A stretch of DNA of 64,000 bases from Rahnella woolbedingensis. GTDB taxonomy: Bacteria > Pseudomonadota > Gammaproteobacteria > Enterobacterales > Enterobacteriaceae. The notes under the pieces were generated by a model, which was given only the letters and a program-made list of their open reading frames with translations, was not told the DNA's origin and did no database searches. The stretch covers positions 1-64,000 of the forward strand of contig NZ_RAHH01000011.1 of the NCBI RefSeq assembly GCF_003602095.1, written 5' to 3'. The translations under genes and the position numbers were made by a program. Each line of letters opens with the position of its first letter. The stretch's first letter is position 1. This document shows positions 51,121-61,426 of the stretch, one piece after another.

Positions 51121-53628
51121 TCATTTCTGACCCAGACGTTTAGCCGCATGACGACGCAGGACGACGAACAGGCTCAGTCCGATCACCAGCGAAAGCAGGG
51201 TGGCAATCAGCGACAGGATCACGATATGCGTGCTGGCGTACCAGAGCACCATCATGTACCACGGCATTTGTCCGGTCGGGAATTGCTGGCCGACGGAGAA
51301 ACTGCGGATGCCGTTTTCATCGGTAATGATCGCCAGGTCACCGCGCACGTTGGCGTTAATTTTTGGCGATTTCAGATCGTTATGGATTTTCAGCAACTGC
51401 TGATCGTCTGTGCCGGTCGCTACCACCACCACGTGATCGTTAGACCAGCGTGAGCGGTAACTGACGAAGCCACGCCATGCGCCGGTCGAGGACAGATAAC
51501 GGTCAGCATCCACCGGCTGGCGGTACCAGTCACCGGTCAGCCAGGCCACGAGGCGCTGCACTTCGGTGGGTGTTTTCACGCCCATCGAACCGGCATTGAC
51601 GCTAAACGGCGAGTCAGCCAGCAGTTGCTGATTGAACGGGGTATCGCCAAGCGTGGTGACGGCCAGAATATCGCGGTCAAACAGCGGGTTATTCTGCTCA
51701 TCACCTTTCAGACCGAAGGCCACCTGAACGTGATTGACCGGCACACCGGTGGCTTTACCGGCGCGCGACGCGAGGTTTAGCAGCGTGTGGATTTCATCCG
51801 CCGTCGGCGTTTGCGGCAACAGCATCAGGGTGTCGGAGAAATCAGCCAGTTTGGAATACGGATATGACGCACCGACGAAATACGACAGGTTCGGTAACTG
51901 GGCGAAGTGATAGCTTCCGCTCAGGTCGATGAAGGATTTCGGATCGATACGGCTCTTGATGTTATCGCTGGTCAGAATGCTGCACGGCGCATCTTTTTTC
52001 GGCTTGATGTCGAAATAGAATTGCAACTGGTTATCACCGTAAATCAGGTATGGCGCGAGCTGAATGGTGTAGCGCTCCTGACGGCTGTCACCGCCGAGAC
52101 GACGCCAGATGTTTTCCACCAGACCGACTTTGTTGACCGTCAGGCTGCGCAGATAGTTGCTGTTGATGGAGACATTAAGCTTCGAGTTATCTTCATCAAT
52201 CCAGTTTTCCGTCGGGAACCGGTAATCGATGCGCACCGGAATATTGTGGCCATCCCACATAAATAAGTCCGGCGCGGCGCGGAACGCCACCTGAATACCG
52301 TCGTGATAAATCCCGTTGGAAATCAGTGAATCCTGATCTTTACCCGCCAGTTCACCCAGCGTGACCGGACGTGACGTATCTATCCAGCGCGGCGCGTCAT
52401 ACGGTTTGCTCGATGGAATAGTTTGCTGCGCGACATCCAGATGATCGGTATTGTTCGGCATGCCGCCATTGATCAGCCGGTATGCAGCCTGACGCAGTTC
52501 ATTGTCGTCATTGCCGAGCACCAGCAGCAGTTTGTAGACCGGATTAATCGGGTTATCGATAATCTGAATGGATGCGCCGTTGCTTGGTGGCAGCGTCAGC
52601 GAACCAATTTTATCGCCAGGTCTGCCGAACAGAATGCCGTTTTGGTCGGGTAAATCATTCAGAATGACTGGGAAATCAACGCTGCGATAATCGGACAACA
52701 TGCCGAGATAAGAAGAGACCATCGCCGCTGCGCTGACATCGCCGGGTTTCATTGACGCCGAGAAGCCCATGGTGATTTTGGACTCCTGCATTTGCAGGCC
52801 ATCAAAGAACGGACGCGGGAAGTTACCCAGATTGCGGCCGATATTGAGCTGCTGACCTTCCAGACCAATGCTGGTGGTCGGCAAAATCGTGACCCAGTAT
52901 TTATCCGACTGATCTTTCTCGCAGGTCATGGTGTTGCTGTCATGCACGCGAAAGCTCAGGTTGTTGCTGGACACCACCATCGCAGAAGGGATATCCAGAT
53001 CGTAAACATCGCCGCCGTTGCTGCTCTGATTCAGCGGAAGATTACCCAGCGGCTGGCCGTTGAGCATCAGCTCGAGCGTGGTATCACGGGCAATCAGTGC
53101 CGGAGAAATTTTCAGAGCCAGAGAAAGATGGGCGTTAGTAACAACTTCGTCCGCAGGCAAGGTAAAGAGAATACCGGACTGCAACTGGCCGCCGCTGAGC
53201 GTCAGCCCGTTTGGCTGGCCCATTTCTGCCACGGTAATATTACTGGTGACCGGCTGAACCAGCGGGATCACCGGCGCTGACGCTGCCCCCGGATCGGTAA
53301 CCGGAGCCACAGGTACGGAAAGTGAGCTGCTGTTGTTCACCGGCGTGGTATCGGCCTGCGGCAAGTCCGCGGAAGGTGCCGGAGTGGACGTTGCAGCATT
53401 GCTGGTGGGCGCGTTGTCTTCTGGCATCGGTGTCACCGGCGGCAGCCACGACGGCGCGGCAGGCAAACTGGTGGCAGGATCAACCGCCGGAGCAGGCGTT
53501 TCCTCCGCCTGCGTAAACGGCAGACTGCTGAACGTCAGCAACAAACCGGTGGTGATTTTCCTGAGCAGGGATGAGCCCGGCACAGCAGAGAAACGGCGCT
53601 TTACGGTCGGTTTACGTGGTCGGTTCAT
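51121..53628 (-). CDS. bcsB: Cellulose synthase periplasmic subunit BcsB
   Basis: An 835-residue membrane-anchored periplasmic protein that guides the nascent glucan and activates BcsA. A signal peptide at residues 1-41 (TGLLLTFSSLPFTQA) is followed by about 90 residues rich in Pro, Ala and Thr. The carbohydrate-binding and flavodoxin-like domains come next. One C-terminal membrane helix (IVILSLIATLLSLVIGLSLFVVL) anchors it beside BcsA. The ATG overlaps the bcsA stop by four bases (ATGA). Confidence 0.94.
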   Translation of the reverse strand: MNRPRKPTVKRRFSAVPGSSLLRKITTGLLLTFSSLPFTQAEETPAPAVDPATSLPAAPSWLPPVTPMPEDNAPTSNAATSTPAPSADLPQADTTPVNNSSSLSVPVAPVTDPGAASAPVIPLVQPVTSNITVAEMGQPNGLTLSGGQLQSGILFTLPADEVVTNAHLSLALKISPALIARDTTLELMLNGQPLGNLPLNQSSNGGDVYDLDIPSAMVVSSNNLSFRVHDSNTMTCEKDQSDKYWVTILPTTSIGLEGQQLNIGRNLGNFPRPFFDGLQMQESKITMGFSASMKPGDVSAAAMVSSYLGMLSDYRSVDFPVILNDLPDQNGILFGRPGDKIGSLTLPPSNGASIQIIDNPINPVYKLLLVLGNDDNELRQAAYRLINGGMPNNTDHLDVAQQTIPSSKPYDAPRWIDTSRPVTLGELAGKDQDSLISNGIYHDGIQVAFRAAPDLFMWDGHNIPVRIDYRFPTENWIDEDNSKLNVSINSNYLRSLTVNKVGLVENIWRRLGGDSRQERYTIQLAPYLIYGDNQLQFYFDIKPKKDAPCSILTSDNIKSRIDPKSFIDLSGSYHFAQLPNLSYFVGASYPYSKLADFSDTLMLLPQTPTADEIHTLLNLASRAGKATGVPVNHVQVAFGLKGDEQNNPLFDRDILAVTTLGDTPFNQQLLADSPFSVNAGSMGVKTPTEVQRLVAWLTGDWYRQPVDADRYLSSTGAWRGFVSYRSRWSNDHVVVVATGTDDQQLLKIHNDLKSPKINANVRGDLAIITDENGIRSFSVGQQFPTGQMPWYMMVLWYASTHIVILSLIATLLSLVIGLSLFVVLRRHAAKRLGQK

Positions 53629-55724
53629 GCTGCTTCACTCTTGCTGGTGGCGTCAGCGGGTTTATTTTTAGCGCGGCGTTCTTTCCACGTGTTGTAGAAC
53701 AATTCGAACACGCAACGGATGATGCTGAGCAATGACTTGAACGGGTTATCCGGCGGGTATTCTTCGCCAATCCAGGCATCCGCACGGCATAACACCACGC
53801 GCACCAGTTCACGACGTTTCGAGAGCGGCAGGTTTTCAAATTGCAGACGAATGCGCTCTTTGTTACCGCTCACCTGGCTGACCGGGAAACTTTCGGCGCC
53901 GGATGAAAGCTGGATCTCCACTTCTTCAATTTCTTCTTCGAGATAACGCGCATCCGGCGTGACCAGCTGTACGCCACCCATCGACATATCAATTGTGGTG
54001 GTGCGCAGCGAAATCCCGTTGGCGTAATGAATGATGGCCGGGATCGCCACATCAATACGGATGGTTTTACGCACCTGACGCGTTTCTTTTGCCACCGCAA
54101 TCGCCGCCAGCAGGATCAGCACGCTGAAGCTGCCCCACGCCACGTTGAGTGCGATAACGTTGGGATCAATGGCAAAGTAATCGTGGAAGATGGCGCGCAC
54201 CACGCCATAGCCGATGCCGATAATCATCAGAATGGCGACAATCAGGTGTGGTTTTACGATGTTGAAGTCAAAGAAGCCGACATCAAGCAAACCGCCTTTG
54301 TCCGTCACGTTGAACTTGCCGCGTTTGGGCGCGAACAGGGTCACAATCGTTGGCAGGATCAGGTGGAACGCCATGACGGTTTCATAAATTTCACCCCAGA
54401 AGGTGTAACGGAAACGGCCATTCATACGGGAGTTGATGTACAGCGACATCACCAGATGCGGCAGCGCGTAAGCGAAAATCAGGCTGGCGGATGAGGAAAT
54501 AATGTTCAGGTTAAACAGCAGGAACGCCAGCGGGGCGGTCAGGAAGACCACGCGGGGTAAACCGAACTGGAAATGCAGCATGGCGTTCAGATAGCACAGA
54601 CGTTGCTGCCATTTCAGACCACGGCCAAAAAGCGGATTATCGACGCGGAAAATCTGTGTCATGCCGCGCGCCCAGCGGGTACGCTGAATGACGTGCAGGC
54701 CGAGACGTTCCGTTGCCAGACCGGCAGCCAGCGGGATATCCAGAAACGCAGTGTTCCAGCCACGGCGCTGCATCTTCAGCGCGGAGTGGGCATCTTCGGT
54801 GACCGTTTCTACCGCAAACCCTCCCACTTCTTCCAGCGCTACGCGGCGGATAACCGCACAGGAGCCGCAGAAGAAGGTTGCGTTCCAGTTATCGTTACCT
54901 TGCTGAACCGGGCCGTAGAACAGCGCGCCTTCGTTGGGCATGGTGCGTCCGGCGGAAAGGTTACGTTCGAACGGGTCAGGCGAATAGAAATAGTGAGGCG
55001 TCTGAATAAGCGCCAGGCGCGGATCTTTCAGGAAGCTGCCGACGGTGGCCTGCAGGAACGCGCGGGTGGCTACGTGGTCACAGTCGAACACGCAAATCAG
55101 CTCGCCTTTGGTGAGTTTCATCGCATGGTTCAGGTTACCGGCTTTGGCGTGGGAGTTGTCGTTACGGGTGATATAACCGACACCGGCATCCGCCGAGAAC
55201 ACCGCAAATTCGTCGCGTTTACCGTCATCGAGGACGTAAATTTTGATTTTATCTTTTGGATAATCGATGCACTGCGCCGCCAGAACGGTATCGCGAACCA
55301 CGTCGAGGCTTTCGTTATAAGAAGGAATATACACGTCGACGGTGGGCCACAAATTGGTGTCATCCGGCAACGGTTCGATAGTGCGTTTTAATGGCCAGGT
55401 GGTTTGCAGATAGCCCAGCAACAGAATCAGCCAGACATACAGTTCTGCGAGGAATAATCCAATCCCTAAAATGGCTTCAATCGTCGAATTAAAATGCAGC
55501 GTTTCCGTCGCACGCCAGTAAATATAACGAGTCGACATTATTATGGACATGATGACCATGACCACACTAATGCGGCGGCTTTTACTGATGCCGAGCAGGA
55601 ATAACAGCCCGATGCTGATCAGGCCAAAAATGTACTGCTTCTGGCTGTCCATCGGAGTGATGATAATGACTGCTGCCACAGGCAACAGCAGAAGCAAAAG
55701 CAGGGAAAACAGGAATTTATTCAT
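53625..55724 (-). CDS. bcsA: Cellulose synthase catalytic subunit BcsA
   Basis: A 699-residue inner-membrane glycosyltransferase family 2 enzyme that polymerises UDP-glucose. The catalytic motifs are in order: VLDDGKRDEFAVF, CVFDCDHVATRAFL, VTEDAHSALKMQRRGW and QRTRWARGM (QxxRW). About eight membrane segments surround them. The C-terminal PilZ domain has the c-di-GMP motif RKTIR and then DMSMGG, so activity should depend on c-di-GMP. It lies 29 bases after bcsQ and overlaps bcsB. Confidence 0.96.
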   Translation of the reverse strand: MNKFLFSLLLLLLLPVAAVIIITPMDSQKQYIFGLISIGLLFLLGISKSRRISVVMVIMSIIMSTRYIYWRATETLHFNSTIEAILGIGLFLAELYVWLILLLGYLQTTWPLKRTIEPLPDDTNLWPTVDVYIPSYNESLDVVRDTVLAAQCIDYPKDKIKIYVLDDGKRDEFAVFSADAGVGYITRNDNSHAKAGNLNHAMKLTKGELICVFDCDHVATRAFLQATVGSFLKDPRLALIQTPHYFYSPDPFERNLSAGRTMPNEGALFYGPVQQGNDNWNATFFCGSCAVIRRVALEEVGGFAVETVTEDAHSALKMQRRGWNTAFLDIPLAAGLATERLGLHVIQRTRWARGMTQIFRVDNPLFGRGLKWQQRLCYLNAMLHFQFGLPRVVFLTAPLAFLLFNLNIISSSASLIFAYALPHLVMSLYINSRMNGRFRYTFWGEIYETVMAFHLILPTIVTLFAPKRGKFNVTDKGGLLDVGFFDFNIVKPHLIVAILMIIGIGYGVVRAIFHDYFAIDPNVIALNVAWGSFSVLILLAAIAVAKETRQVRKTIRIDVAIPAIIHYANGISLRTTTIDMSMGGVQLVTPDARYLEEEIEEVEIQLSSGAESFPVSQVSGNKERIRLQFENLPLSKRRELVRVVLCRADAWIGEEYPPDNPFKSLLSIIRCVFELFYNTWKERRAKNKPADATSKSEAA

Positions 55725-55753
55725 CGCTTTGGGGTCGCTGTTAACAGTGATAG

Positions 55754-56557
55754 TTAATAACTGCCAGATTTAGGCGCGGCGTGTAATTCACCATCACCAA
55801 CTTTAATCCCTAAAATGGCGGCGACTTTTTTGCTGATCAGTTCAATATCAAATGCCGAAGCAGATACCGGACTGAAATCAATAATAGAGCGCTGCGAGGC
55901 ATTGGCCTCTGGCACGCATTCATCCCTGTGGATTGTGCCTAATAACCTTTCGTTTAATCGCTGTTCAAAAAATTGTGTGACGTCGCGGCTTAAAGTCCGG
56001 CGGGTGTCACTTTGGTTAACAACGTAATATTCACCCTTCTTATTATTAAGAGGAGTGCCTATTAATTTGTTCTTTTCCATTAACGGCAATAAAGATAATG
56101 ACGCGGTATCTGCCAGCATGACCACCACATGTAAATCGGCAATCGCCTGAACTGCTTTTAATGCCGGGCTCGGGCCCGGAGGAAAATCGGCGATAATAAT
56201 TAAACCCGGATAATTTAAGACGGTATTTAATCCACGTTGTAAAAAATGCGGATCGGTCGCCAGCTGGTGTTCGAATTCCAGACGCTGGTCTTCGGTGACT
56301 TCGCCGTAAGGTAATACAAAGGTATTGGAACCCGCCTTGAGAATAAACTGGCTCCAGTCGGATTCATTACCTGAACCCGCTACAAAGCCGCGGGTATCGG
56401 AAATAGGCACACCGAAATGAAGGCGAAGGGCGTTCTGCACATCAAAATCGATGACCAGCACTTTGCTTCCGCTGCGGGCAAGCGAATAGGCCAGATTGGA
56501 GGCCACCGTGGTTTTTCCTACTCCACCTTTCGGTGAACAAACGCAAACTAACGGCAT
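55754..56557 (-). CDS. bcsQ: Cellulose biosynthesis protein BcsQ (MinD/ParA-like ATPase)
   Basis: A 267-residue cytoplasmic ATPase of the MinD/ParA class. The deviant Walker A motif CSPKGGVGKTTVASNLAY is at residues 7-24. VLVIDFDVQNALRLHFG and LIIIADFPPGPS supply the remaining switch elements. In E. coli BcsQ belongs to the inner-membrane synthase complex and is needed for cellulose production. Its start overlaps the end of the bcsO-like gene by ten bases. Confidence 0.92.
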   Translation of the reverse strand: MPLVCVCSPKGGVGKTTVASNLAYSLARSGSKVLVIDFDVQNALRLHFGVPISDTRGFVAGSGNESDWSQFILKAGSNTFVLPYGEVTEDQRLEFEHQLATDPHFLQRGLNTVLNYPGLIIIADFPPGPSPALKAVQAIADLHVVVMLADTASLSLLPLMEKNKLIGTPLNNKKGEYYVVNQSDTRRTLSRDVTQFFEQRLNERLLGTIHRDECVPEANASQRSIIDFSPVSASAFDIELISKKVAAILGIKVGDGELHAAPKSGSY

Positions 56558-57357
56558 GAGGCAATCATCTCTAACAATGGTTGAAGCGGTGTGTCGCGAT
56601 GTAAATAAGCGCTGGCAGGCTGCGGAGCCCGCTGTTTAAACATCTGTTTAAAGCGCTGGTTAACATCAGCAGACGACGGGGACGCAGGCATCACGGGCGC
56701 CGGACTGTGCACGGGCGCAGGGGGGTAAGCGGGCGCTGAATTTTGTACCGGCGGCTGGTGATACACCGTCGCGGCCGGTTGTTGTACTGGCTGAGATGCC
56801 TGAACCGGCGCGGGCTGAGCCGGAGCAGGCGCCGGAGATTTTGGCGCTTCAGGCATGGCTTTACGCAGCGAATCGAGTAAACCCGAACCGCTGTCAGGAA
56901 TGACAGCCTGTGCATGCAGCGTCGGAGCCGTATGAACCGGCTGATGCTGTGCGGGCTGAACCGGTGCTGGCGCAGGTTTTGCTGCGGCAGGCGGCAGCGT
57001 TTCACGCAGGGCATCCAGCAAGCCAAAACCGGCAGCCGGAGGAGGCACTTCCGATGACAGCGGCGCGCTTTGCGCGTGCGTTACGGGCCGTTGTGCTGCC
57101 TGGTATTCAGGCACAGGCTGTGCAACAGATAGAGAAAACTCATCCGCAGAAATGGCTTGGGGAGTGGGTTGCGTCGAACGGCCGTTATCGAGGGGACCCG
57201 CAGGCTCTTCGCTGGCTGAGACTTGTTTAATCAGTGTCCATTGATTCATTGAACCGGTAATGGATTCACCGGTCGATTTTTCATTAAGCTCTTTATAATC
57301 AAGATTTTCCAACTTCGTCTTATCCATAAAACGTTTAATGTCGTCATATTTATTCAT
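56548..57357 (-). CDS. bcsO: Proline-rich cellulose biosynthesis protein BcsO-like
   Basis: A 269-residue cytoplasmic protein. A short ordered start, MNKYDDIKRFMDKTKLENLDYKEL, recalls the BcsR/BcsP type. A long region rich in Pro, Ala, Gln and Val follows, with two related motifs (GLLDALRETLP and GLLDSLRKAMP). The C-terminal part VNQRFKQMFKQRAPQ ... PLQPLLEMIASCR is typical of proteins called BcsO. It is the first gene of the bcs operon and overlaps bcsQ. A scaffold role in the synthase complex is inferred from position; BcsP is the main alternative name. Confidence 0.75.
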   Translation of the reverse strand: MNKYDDIKRFMDKTKLENLDYKELNEKSTGESITGSMNQWTLIKQVSASEEPAGPLDNGRSTQPTPQAISADEFSLSVAQPVPEYQAAQRPVTHAQSAPLSSEVPPPAAGFGLLDALRETLPPAAAKPAPAPVQPAQHQPVHTAPTLHAQAVIPDSGSGLLDSLRKAMPEAPKSPAPAPAQPAPVQASQPVQQPAATVYHQPPVQNSAPAYPPAPVHSPAPVMPASPSSADVNQRFKQMFKQRAPQPASAYLHRDTPLQPLLEMIASCR

Positions 57358-57915
57358 AAATCCTGCCCGGTAGGATTATATATTTCGGTGTTTTCTGGAC
57401 GTCAAAACGACCCTGAATGGCCGCTAACAAAGAGTGTGAAAAAGTTTAATTTTTTTAAAGTTTTATGTGGGAATAAGACTTGTCTTAATATATCAGTTCT
57501 TTTACAGCATAGAGCGTTTTTTACAAAAAATAGGATTTTCCCGTATAAAAAGGTCACCTCTATAAATGATTGTCACAAAAGGCTTTTAGCATTTATTTGC
57601 TGCGTGTTTGTGTTAAAGCAGTTGAAATGTTCGTCTTTGATGTGATCAATAGCACACAAACTTCATCAGTTGCGCTGAAGTTAGTAGGTTCTTTTTTGAG
57701 TGATTTTCGATTACGTCCCGTAATGTATGTTTTTCGTAAGTGAATAGGCTCAACGATTAATTAGTGTAGAGGGCTTCTTTCAAACGTGTTGTTTTTTATA
57801 GTCAAAATATTGAGTTTGACGTGGTCTTTACCGGTTATCAGGTATACTGCGCATAAGTACCGTTCCTGATAAAGTGTGCGGGGAAAATCGTGTCTGCGGT
57901 GAATGGAGAATTAAG
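57358..57915. other. Divergent regulatory region between the bcs operon and hmsP
   Basis: About 558 bases, AT-rich, with no supported gene. It must hold the leftward bcs promoter and the rightward hmsP promoter. A TATACT box at 57843-57848 is a fair -10 candidate for hmsP, but no well-spaced -35 box accompanies it. I see no clear operator palindrome. Confidence 0.5.
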
Positions 57916-59898
57916 TTGCGGGTCAGGCGTTCATTAACGATCAAACAGATGGCGGCGGTATCAGGCATCGCTGTATTCACTATCTGTATCTTTATCGTCA
58001 TCCAGCTGTTTCACTTTGTACAACAGCGGAGGGACGATTACGCCCAGCAACTTGAAAATATTGCACATTCTGTCCGTGAGCCGCTGTCGCAAGCCGTGCT
58101 GGATGTCGATCTGGAAGAAACTCAGGACATCCTGAATACGCTGCAACCGGTGGGCATTCTCAGTCGTGCCGATGTTGTGATGCCCAACCAAATCGCGGCG
58201 CTGCATACGCATTTCCCGCCTGGCCGCCCGGTACCGCAATGGGTTACCCGCGGGTTTAATTTACCGGTGACCATTTCAGTTCCTCTTTATTCTGCTGCCG
58301 CCAGCCCCAAAGCGCCTAAGCCTCTGGCCTTTTTAGTTCTTCAGGCCGATTCCTACCGCATGTATCAGTTTATCGTCAGCGCCCTGTCGACCATGCTGAC
58401 AACTTATCTGCTGCTGGCGTTGATCCTGACGATTTCCCTGAGCTGGGTGATCAATCGTCTGATCGTTAAACCGCTGCGCACGATTGCCAGTGAACTGGAA
58501 TCCCTGCCGGAAAGCGACATCCCTTATCACCAGCTGACACTGCCTGAACGTCATGAAGATGACGAAATCGGTATGCTGGTACGCAGCTACAACCGCAATC
58601 AGCAACAGCGTGAAAAGTTACCGCAAAATAGTGAAGGCGCGCTGCCGCGTTCCGAAACCGGTCTGAATAATGAAGAACAGTTCATACAGCATCTGCAACA
58701 ACGGCTCAGTTCAGCGGAGTCGGAAAAAGGTTTCCACCTGCTGCTGATCGGCATCGAAAGCCTGCGCGATGACGGCCATGTCGATTGCCCGCTGATCTCT
58801 TCTGTTATGGAGGTGCTGCCAGAACACTGTCTGATGGCACGTCTGAGTTACAACGAATTTGCCCTGCTCGCGGGGGACATTGCGCGTCCCTTTATGGCGA
58901 TGCGGCTGGCACGACAAATTATGGAACGCATTAACGCGCCGCAGGAAAGTCACGCGGGGAATATGTCGCTGCATCCGACGGGCAGTATCGGCATTGTTCA
59001 GCACACGGATGAATTCCCGGTGAGTGCGCAACAGATGATGTCTAACGCGCGTGCCGCCAGACTTTCCGCTTGTCAGCAGGGTAAAAATCAGATCCTGTTC
59101 TTTGAGCCGGAGCTGACAGAAAAGATTCAGAAACGCTTATTGCAGGAAAACGAAATTCTGCACGCCATGGAGCAAAGCGATTTCACGCTGTTTATCCAGC
59201 CGCAAATGAATATGAGATCCGGTGCTGTGGTCGGCGCAGAGGCTTTGCTGCGCCGTAAAATGGCCGACGGCAGCTACGGGCTGGAAAGTGATTTCATCGT
59301 GCTGGCCGAAGAAATTGGCGTGATGAGCCTGCTGGGTTACAAAATTCTTGAGCTCGGATGCCAGATACTCGCGGACTGGCAGCAGCGCGGTATCACGTTG
59401 CCCCTGTCGGTTAATCTTTCCGGTGTTCAGGTGCAGCAGCGTAATTTCCTGCCGGAGCTGCGCAGCCTGCTGAGCCGTTACAAAATCAATCCGGGACAGC
59501 TGGTTCTGGAAATTACCGAAACAGCGCGAATTGAAGATTTGGATCGCGCACTCGTGTTGCTGAGTGAATTACGCGCAGCGGGCGTATCGATTGAGCTGGA
59601 TGATTTTGGCCTGGGTTATTCTGGTCTGGAATATCTCAACCGCCTGCGTTCTCTGCCGATTGATGTCATCAAAATCGACCGCAGCTTTGTCAGCGTTCTG
59701 CCTGAAGATGAAGTGATGGTGAACATTGTGGCCTCCATCGGGCGTGCAATGAATATCCAGCTGGTCGCCGAAGGCGTCGAAACCGAGGAGCAGCGTTTGT
59801 GGCTGCTGAATGCAAATATTCACCTCGGGCAGGGGTATCTATTCTCTCCGCCGCTTTCTAAAAAAGAATTCGAACGCAAATTCTGTCAGCGTTCCTGA
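57916..59898 (+). CDS. hmsP: Cyclic di-GMP phosphodiesterase HmsP/PdeK-like (HAMP, degenerate GGDEF, EAL)
   Basis: A 660-residue inner-membrane enzyme that breaks down c-di-GMP. Two membrane segments (residues 11-32 and about 153-177) flank a periplasmic sensor. A HAMP segment follows (IVKPLRTIASELESLP), then a GGDEF domain without its signature (YNEFALLAGD). The C-terminal EAL domain keeps its metal and catalytic residues: AEALLRR, SVNLSG, LEITETA, LDDFGLGYSGLEYL, IKIDRSF and VAEGVETEEQ. The start is a TTG at 57916: GGAGAA lies just before it, and MRVRRSLTIKQMA fits HmsP. A GTG-type start at 57874 would add 14 residues. It is divergent from bcs, so it likely opposes BcsA activation. Confidence 0.9.
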   Translation: MRVRRSLTIKQMAAVSGIAVFTICIFIVIQLFHFVQQRRDDYAQQLENIAHSVREPLSQAVLDVDLEETQDILNTLQPVGILSRADVVMPNQIAALHTHFPPGRPVPQWVTRGFNLPVTISVPLYSAAASPKAPKPLAFLVLQADSYRMYQFIVSALSTMLTTYLLLALILTISLSWVINRLIVKPLRTIASELESLPESDIPYHQLTLPERHEDDEIGMLVRSYNRNQQQREKLPQNSEGALPRSETGLNNEEQFIQHLQQRLSSAESEKGFHLLLIGIESLRDDGHVDCPLISSVMEVLPEHCLMARLSYNEFALLAGDIARPFMAMRLARQIMERINAPQESHAGNMSLHPTGSIGIVQHTDEFPVSAQQMMSNARAARLSACQQGKNQILFFEPELTEKIQKRLLQENEILHAMEQSDFTLFIQPQMNMRSGAVVGAEALLRRKMADGSYGLESDFIVLAEEIGVMSLLGYKILELGCQILADWQQRGITLPLSVNLSGVQVQQRNFLPELRSLLSRYKINPGQLVLEITETARIEDLDRALVLLSELRAAGVSIELDDFGLGYSGLEYLNRLRSLPIDVIKIDRSFVSVLPEDEVMVNIVASIGRAMNIQLVAEGVETEEQRLWLLNANIHLGQGYLFSPPLSKKEFERKFCQRS

Positions 59899-59909
59899 CT
59901 GCCCTGAAT

Positions 59910-59939
59910 GGCAGGAAATTCCCTCCTGCCGGCTTTTTT
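59910..59939 (+). terminator. Intrinsic terminator of hmsP
   Basis: GGCAGGA (59910-59916) pairs with TCCTGCC (59924-59930), loop of seven, then GGC and six Ts. Confidence 0.85.
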
Positions 59940-60133
59940 CTGCCCCTCTTTAATTTCTTTACTTACTTAAATCCGCGCTGAATGGTTTCCGCTCTGGTTT
60001 TTAATGAGTCGTCATTGCGCAGAGAAACGAAATATTTCCATCATGTTGTGTTGATGTTACTTCAATGCACTCGCCTCATTATCTTTACTCTTAAAAAACC
60101 AAGGGCGATGCACTCACTTCAGGATGGGTATTC

Positions 60134-61426
60134 ATGAAAAAATCACTCTTCAAGAGTCTGTATTTTCAGGTTCTTTTAGCAATTACTGTGGGCGTGCTGC
60201 TGGGGCATTTCTATCCGGATATCGGCGCGCAAATGAAACCGTTAGGTGATGGTTTTGTTAAGTTAATCAAAATGATCATCGCGCCGGTCATCTTCTGTAC
60301 CGTCGTCACCGGTATCGCAGGCATGGAAAGCATGAAAGCGGTGGGGCGCACAGGGGCCATCGCGCTGCTCTATTTTGAAATCGTCAGTACTCTGGCGCTG
60401 ATTATCGGACTGGTGATCGTTAACATCGTGCAGCCGGGCGCCGGGATGAATGTCGATCCCGCCGCGCTGGATGCCAAAGCTGTCGCGGTTTATGCCGAGC
60501 AGGCACAAAGCCAGGGCATCATTCCTTTCCTGCTCGATGTGATCCCATCGAGTGTGATTGGTGCGTTCGCCAGCGGTAATATTTTGCAGGTGCTGCTGTT
60601 TGCTGTGCTGTTTGGCTTTGCGCTGCACCGCATGGGCCACAAAGGCCAGCTGATTTTCAATGTGATTGAAAGCTTCTCCGGGGTCATTTTCGGCATCATC
60701 AATATGATTATGCGTCTGGCGCCTTTGGGGGCCTTCGGGGCGATGGCGTTCACTATCGGTAAATATGGCGTCGGTTCCCTGGTACAGCTCGGCCAGCTGA
60801 TCCTGTGCTTCTACCTGACCTGTATTCTGTTCGTGGTGGTGGTGCTCGGGCTTATCGCGCGCTTCACCGGTTTCAGCATCTTCAAATTTGTGAATTACAT
60901 AAAAGAAGAACTGTTGATCGTGCTCGGAACGTCGTCTTCTGAATCCGCACTGCCGCGTATGCTGGATAAAATGGAGCGTCTGGGGTGTAAAAAATCGGTG
61001 GTCGGTCTGGTTATCCCGACGGGTTATTCCTTCAATCTGGATGGCACCTCGATTTATCTGACCATGGCGGCGGTGTTTATCGCTCAGGCCACCAATACTC
61101 ACATGGATATCTGGCATCAGATCACCCTGATTGTGGTGCTGTTGTTGTCTTCAAAAGGCGCAGCGGGCGTGACCGGCAGTGGCTTCATCGTGCTGGCGGC
61201 CACACTGTCAGCCGTTGGGCACTTGCCGGTTGCGGGTCTGGCGCTGATTCTGGGCATCGACCGGTTTATGTCTGAAGCGCGCGCGCTGACCAATTTAGTG
61301 GGTAACGGCGTTGCCACTATCGTGGTAGCAAAATGGTGCGATCAGCTCGATGAAGGGCAGTTAAAAGCGACATTAAACGGCCAGAAAGGTCTGACAGAGG
61401 CCGAGAAGTCCGCTTCAGGTTTCTGA
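60134..61426 (+). CDS. dctA: C4-dicarboxylate:H+ symporter DctA
   Basis: A 430-residue transporter of the DAACS (glutamate-transporter) family that takes up succinate, fumarate and malate. Diagnostic parts are [19 protein letters not shown], the serine-rich hairpin [38 protein letters not shown] (substrate and cation site) and the second hairpin [20 protein letters not shown]. It ends with [19 protein letters not shown]. Length and order between hmsP and yhjJ match E. coli. Confidence 0.96.
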   Translation: MKKSLFKSLYFQVLLAITVGVLLGHFYPDIGAQMKPLGDGFVKLIKMIIAPVIFCTVVTGIAGMESMKAVGRTGAIALLYFEIVSTLALIIGLVIVNIVQPGAGMNVDPAALDAKAVAVYAEQAQSQGIIPFLLDVIPSSVIGAFASGNILQVLLFAVLFGFALHRMGHKGQLIFNVIESFSGVIFGIINMIMRLAPLGAFGAMAFTIGKYGVGSLVQLGQLILCFYLTCILFVVVVLGLIARFTGFSIFKFVNYIKEELLIVLGTSSSESALPRMLDKMERLGCKKSVVGLVIPTGYSFNLDGTSIYLTMAAVFIAQATNTHMDIWHQITLIVVLLLSSKGAAGVTGSGFIVLAATLSAVGHLPVAGLALILGIDRFMSEARALTNLVGNGVATIVVAKWCDQLDEGQLKATLNGQKGLTEAEKSASGF

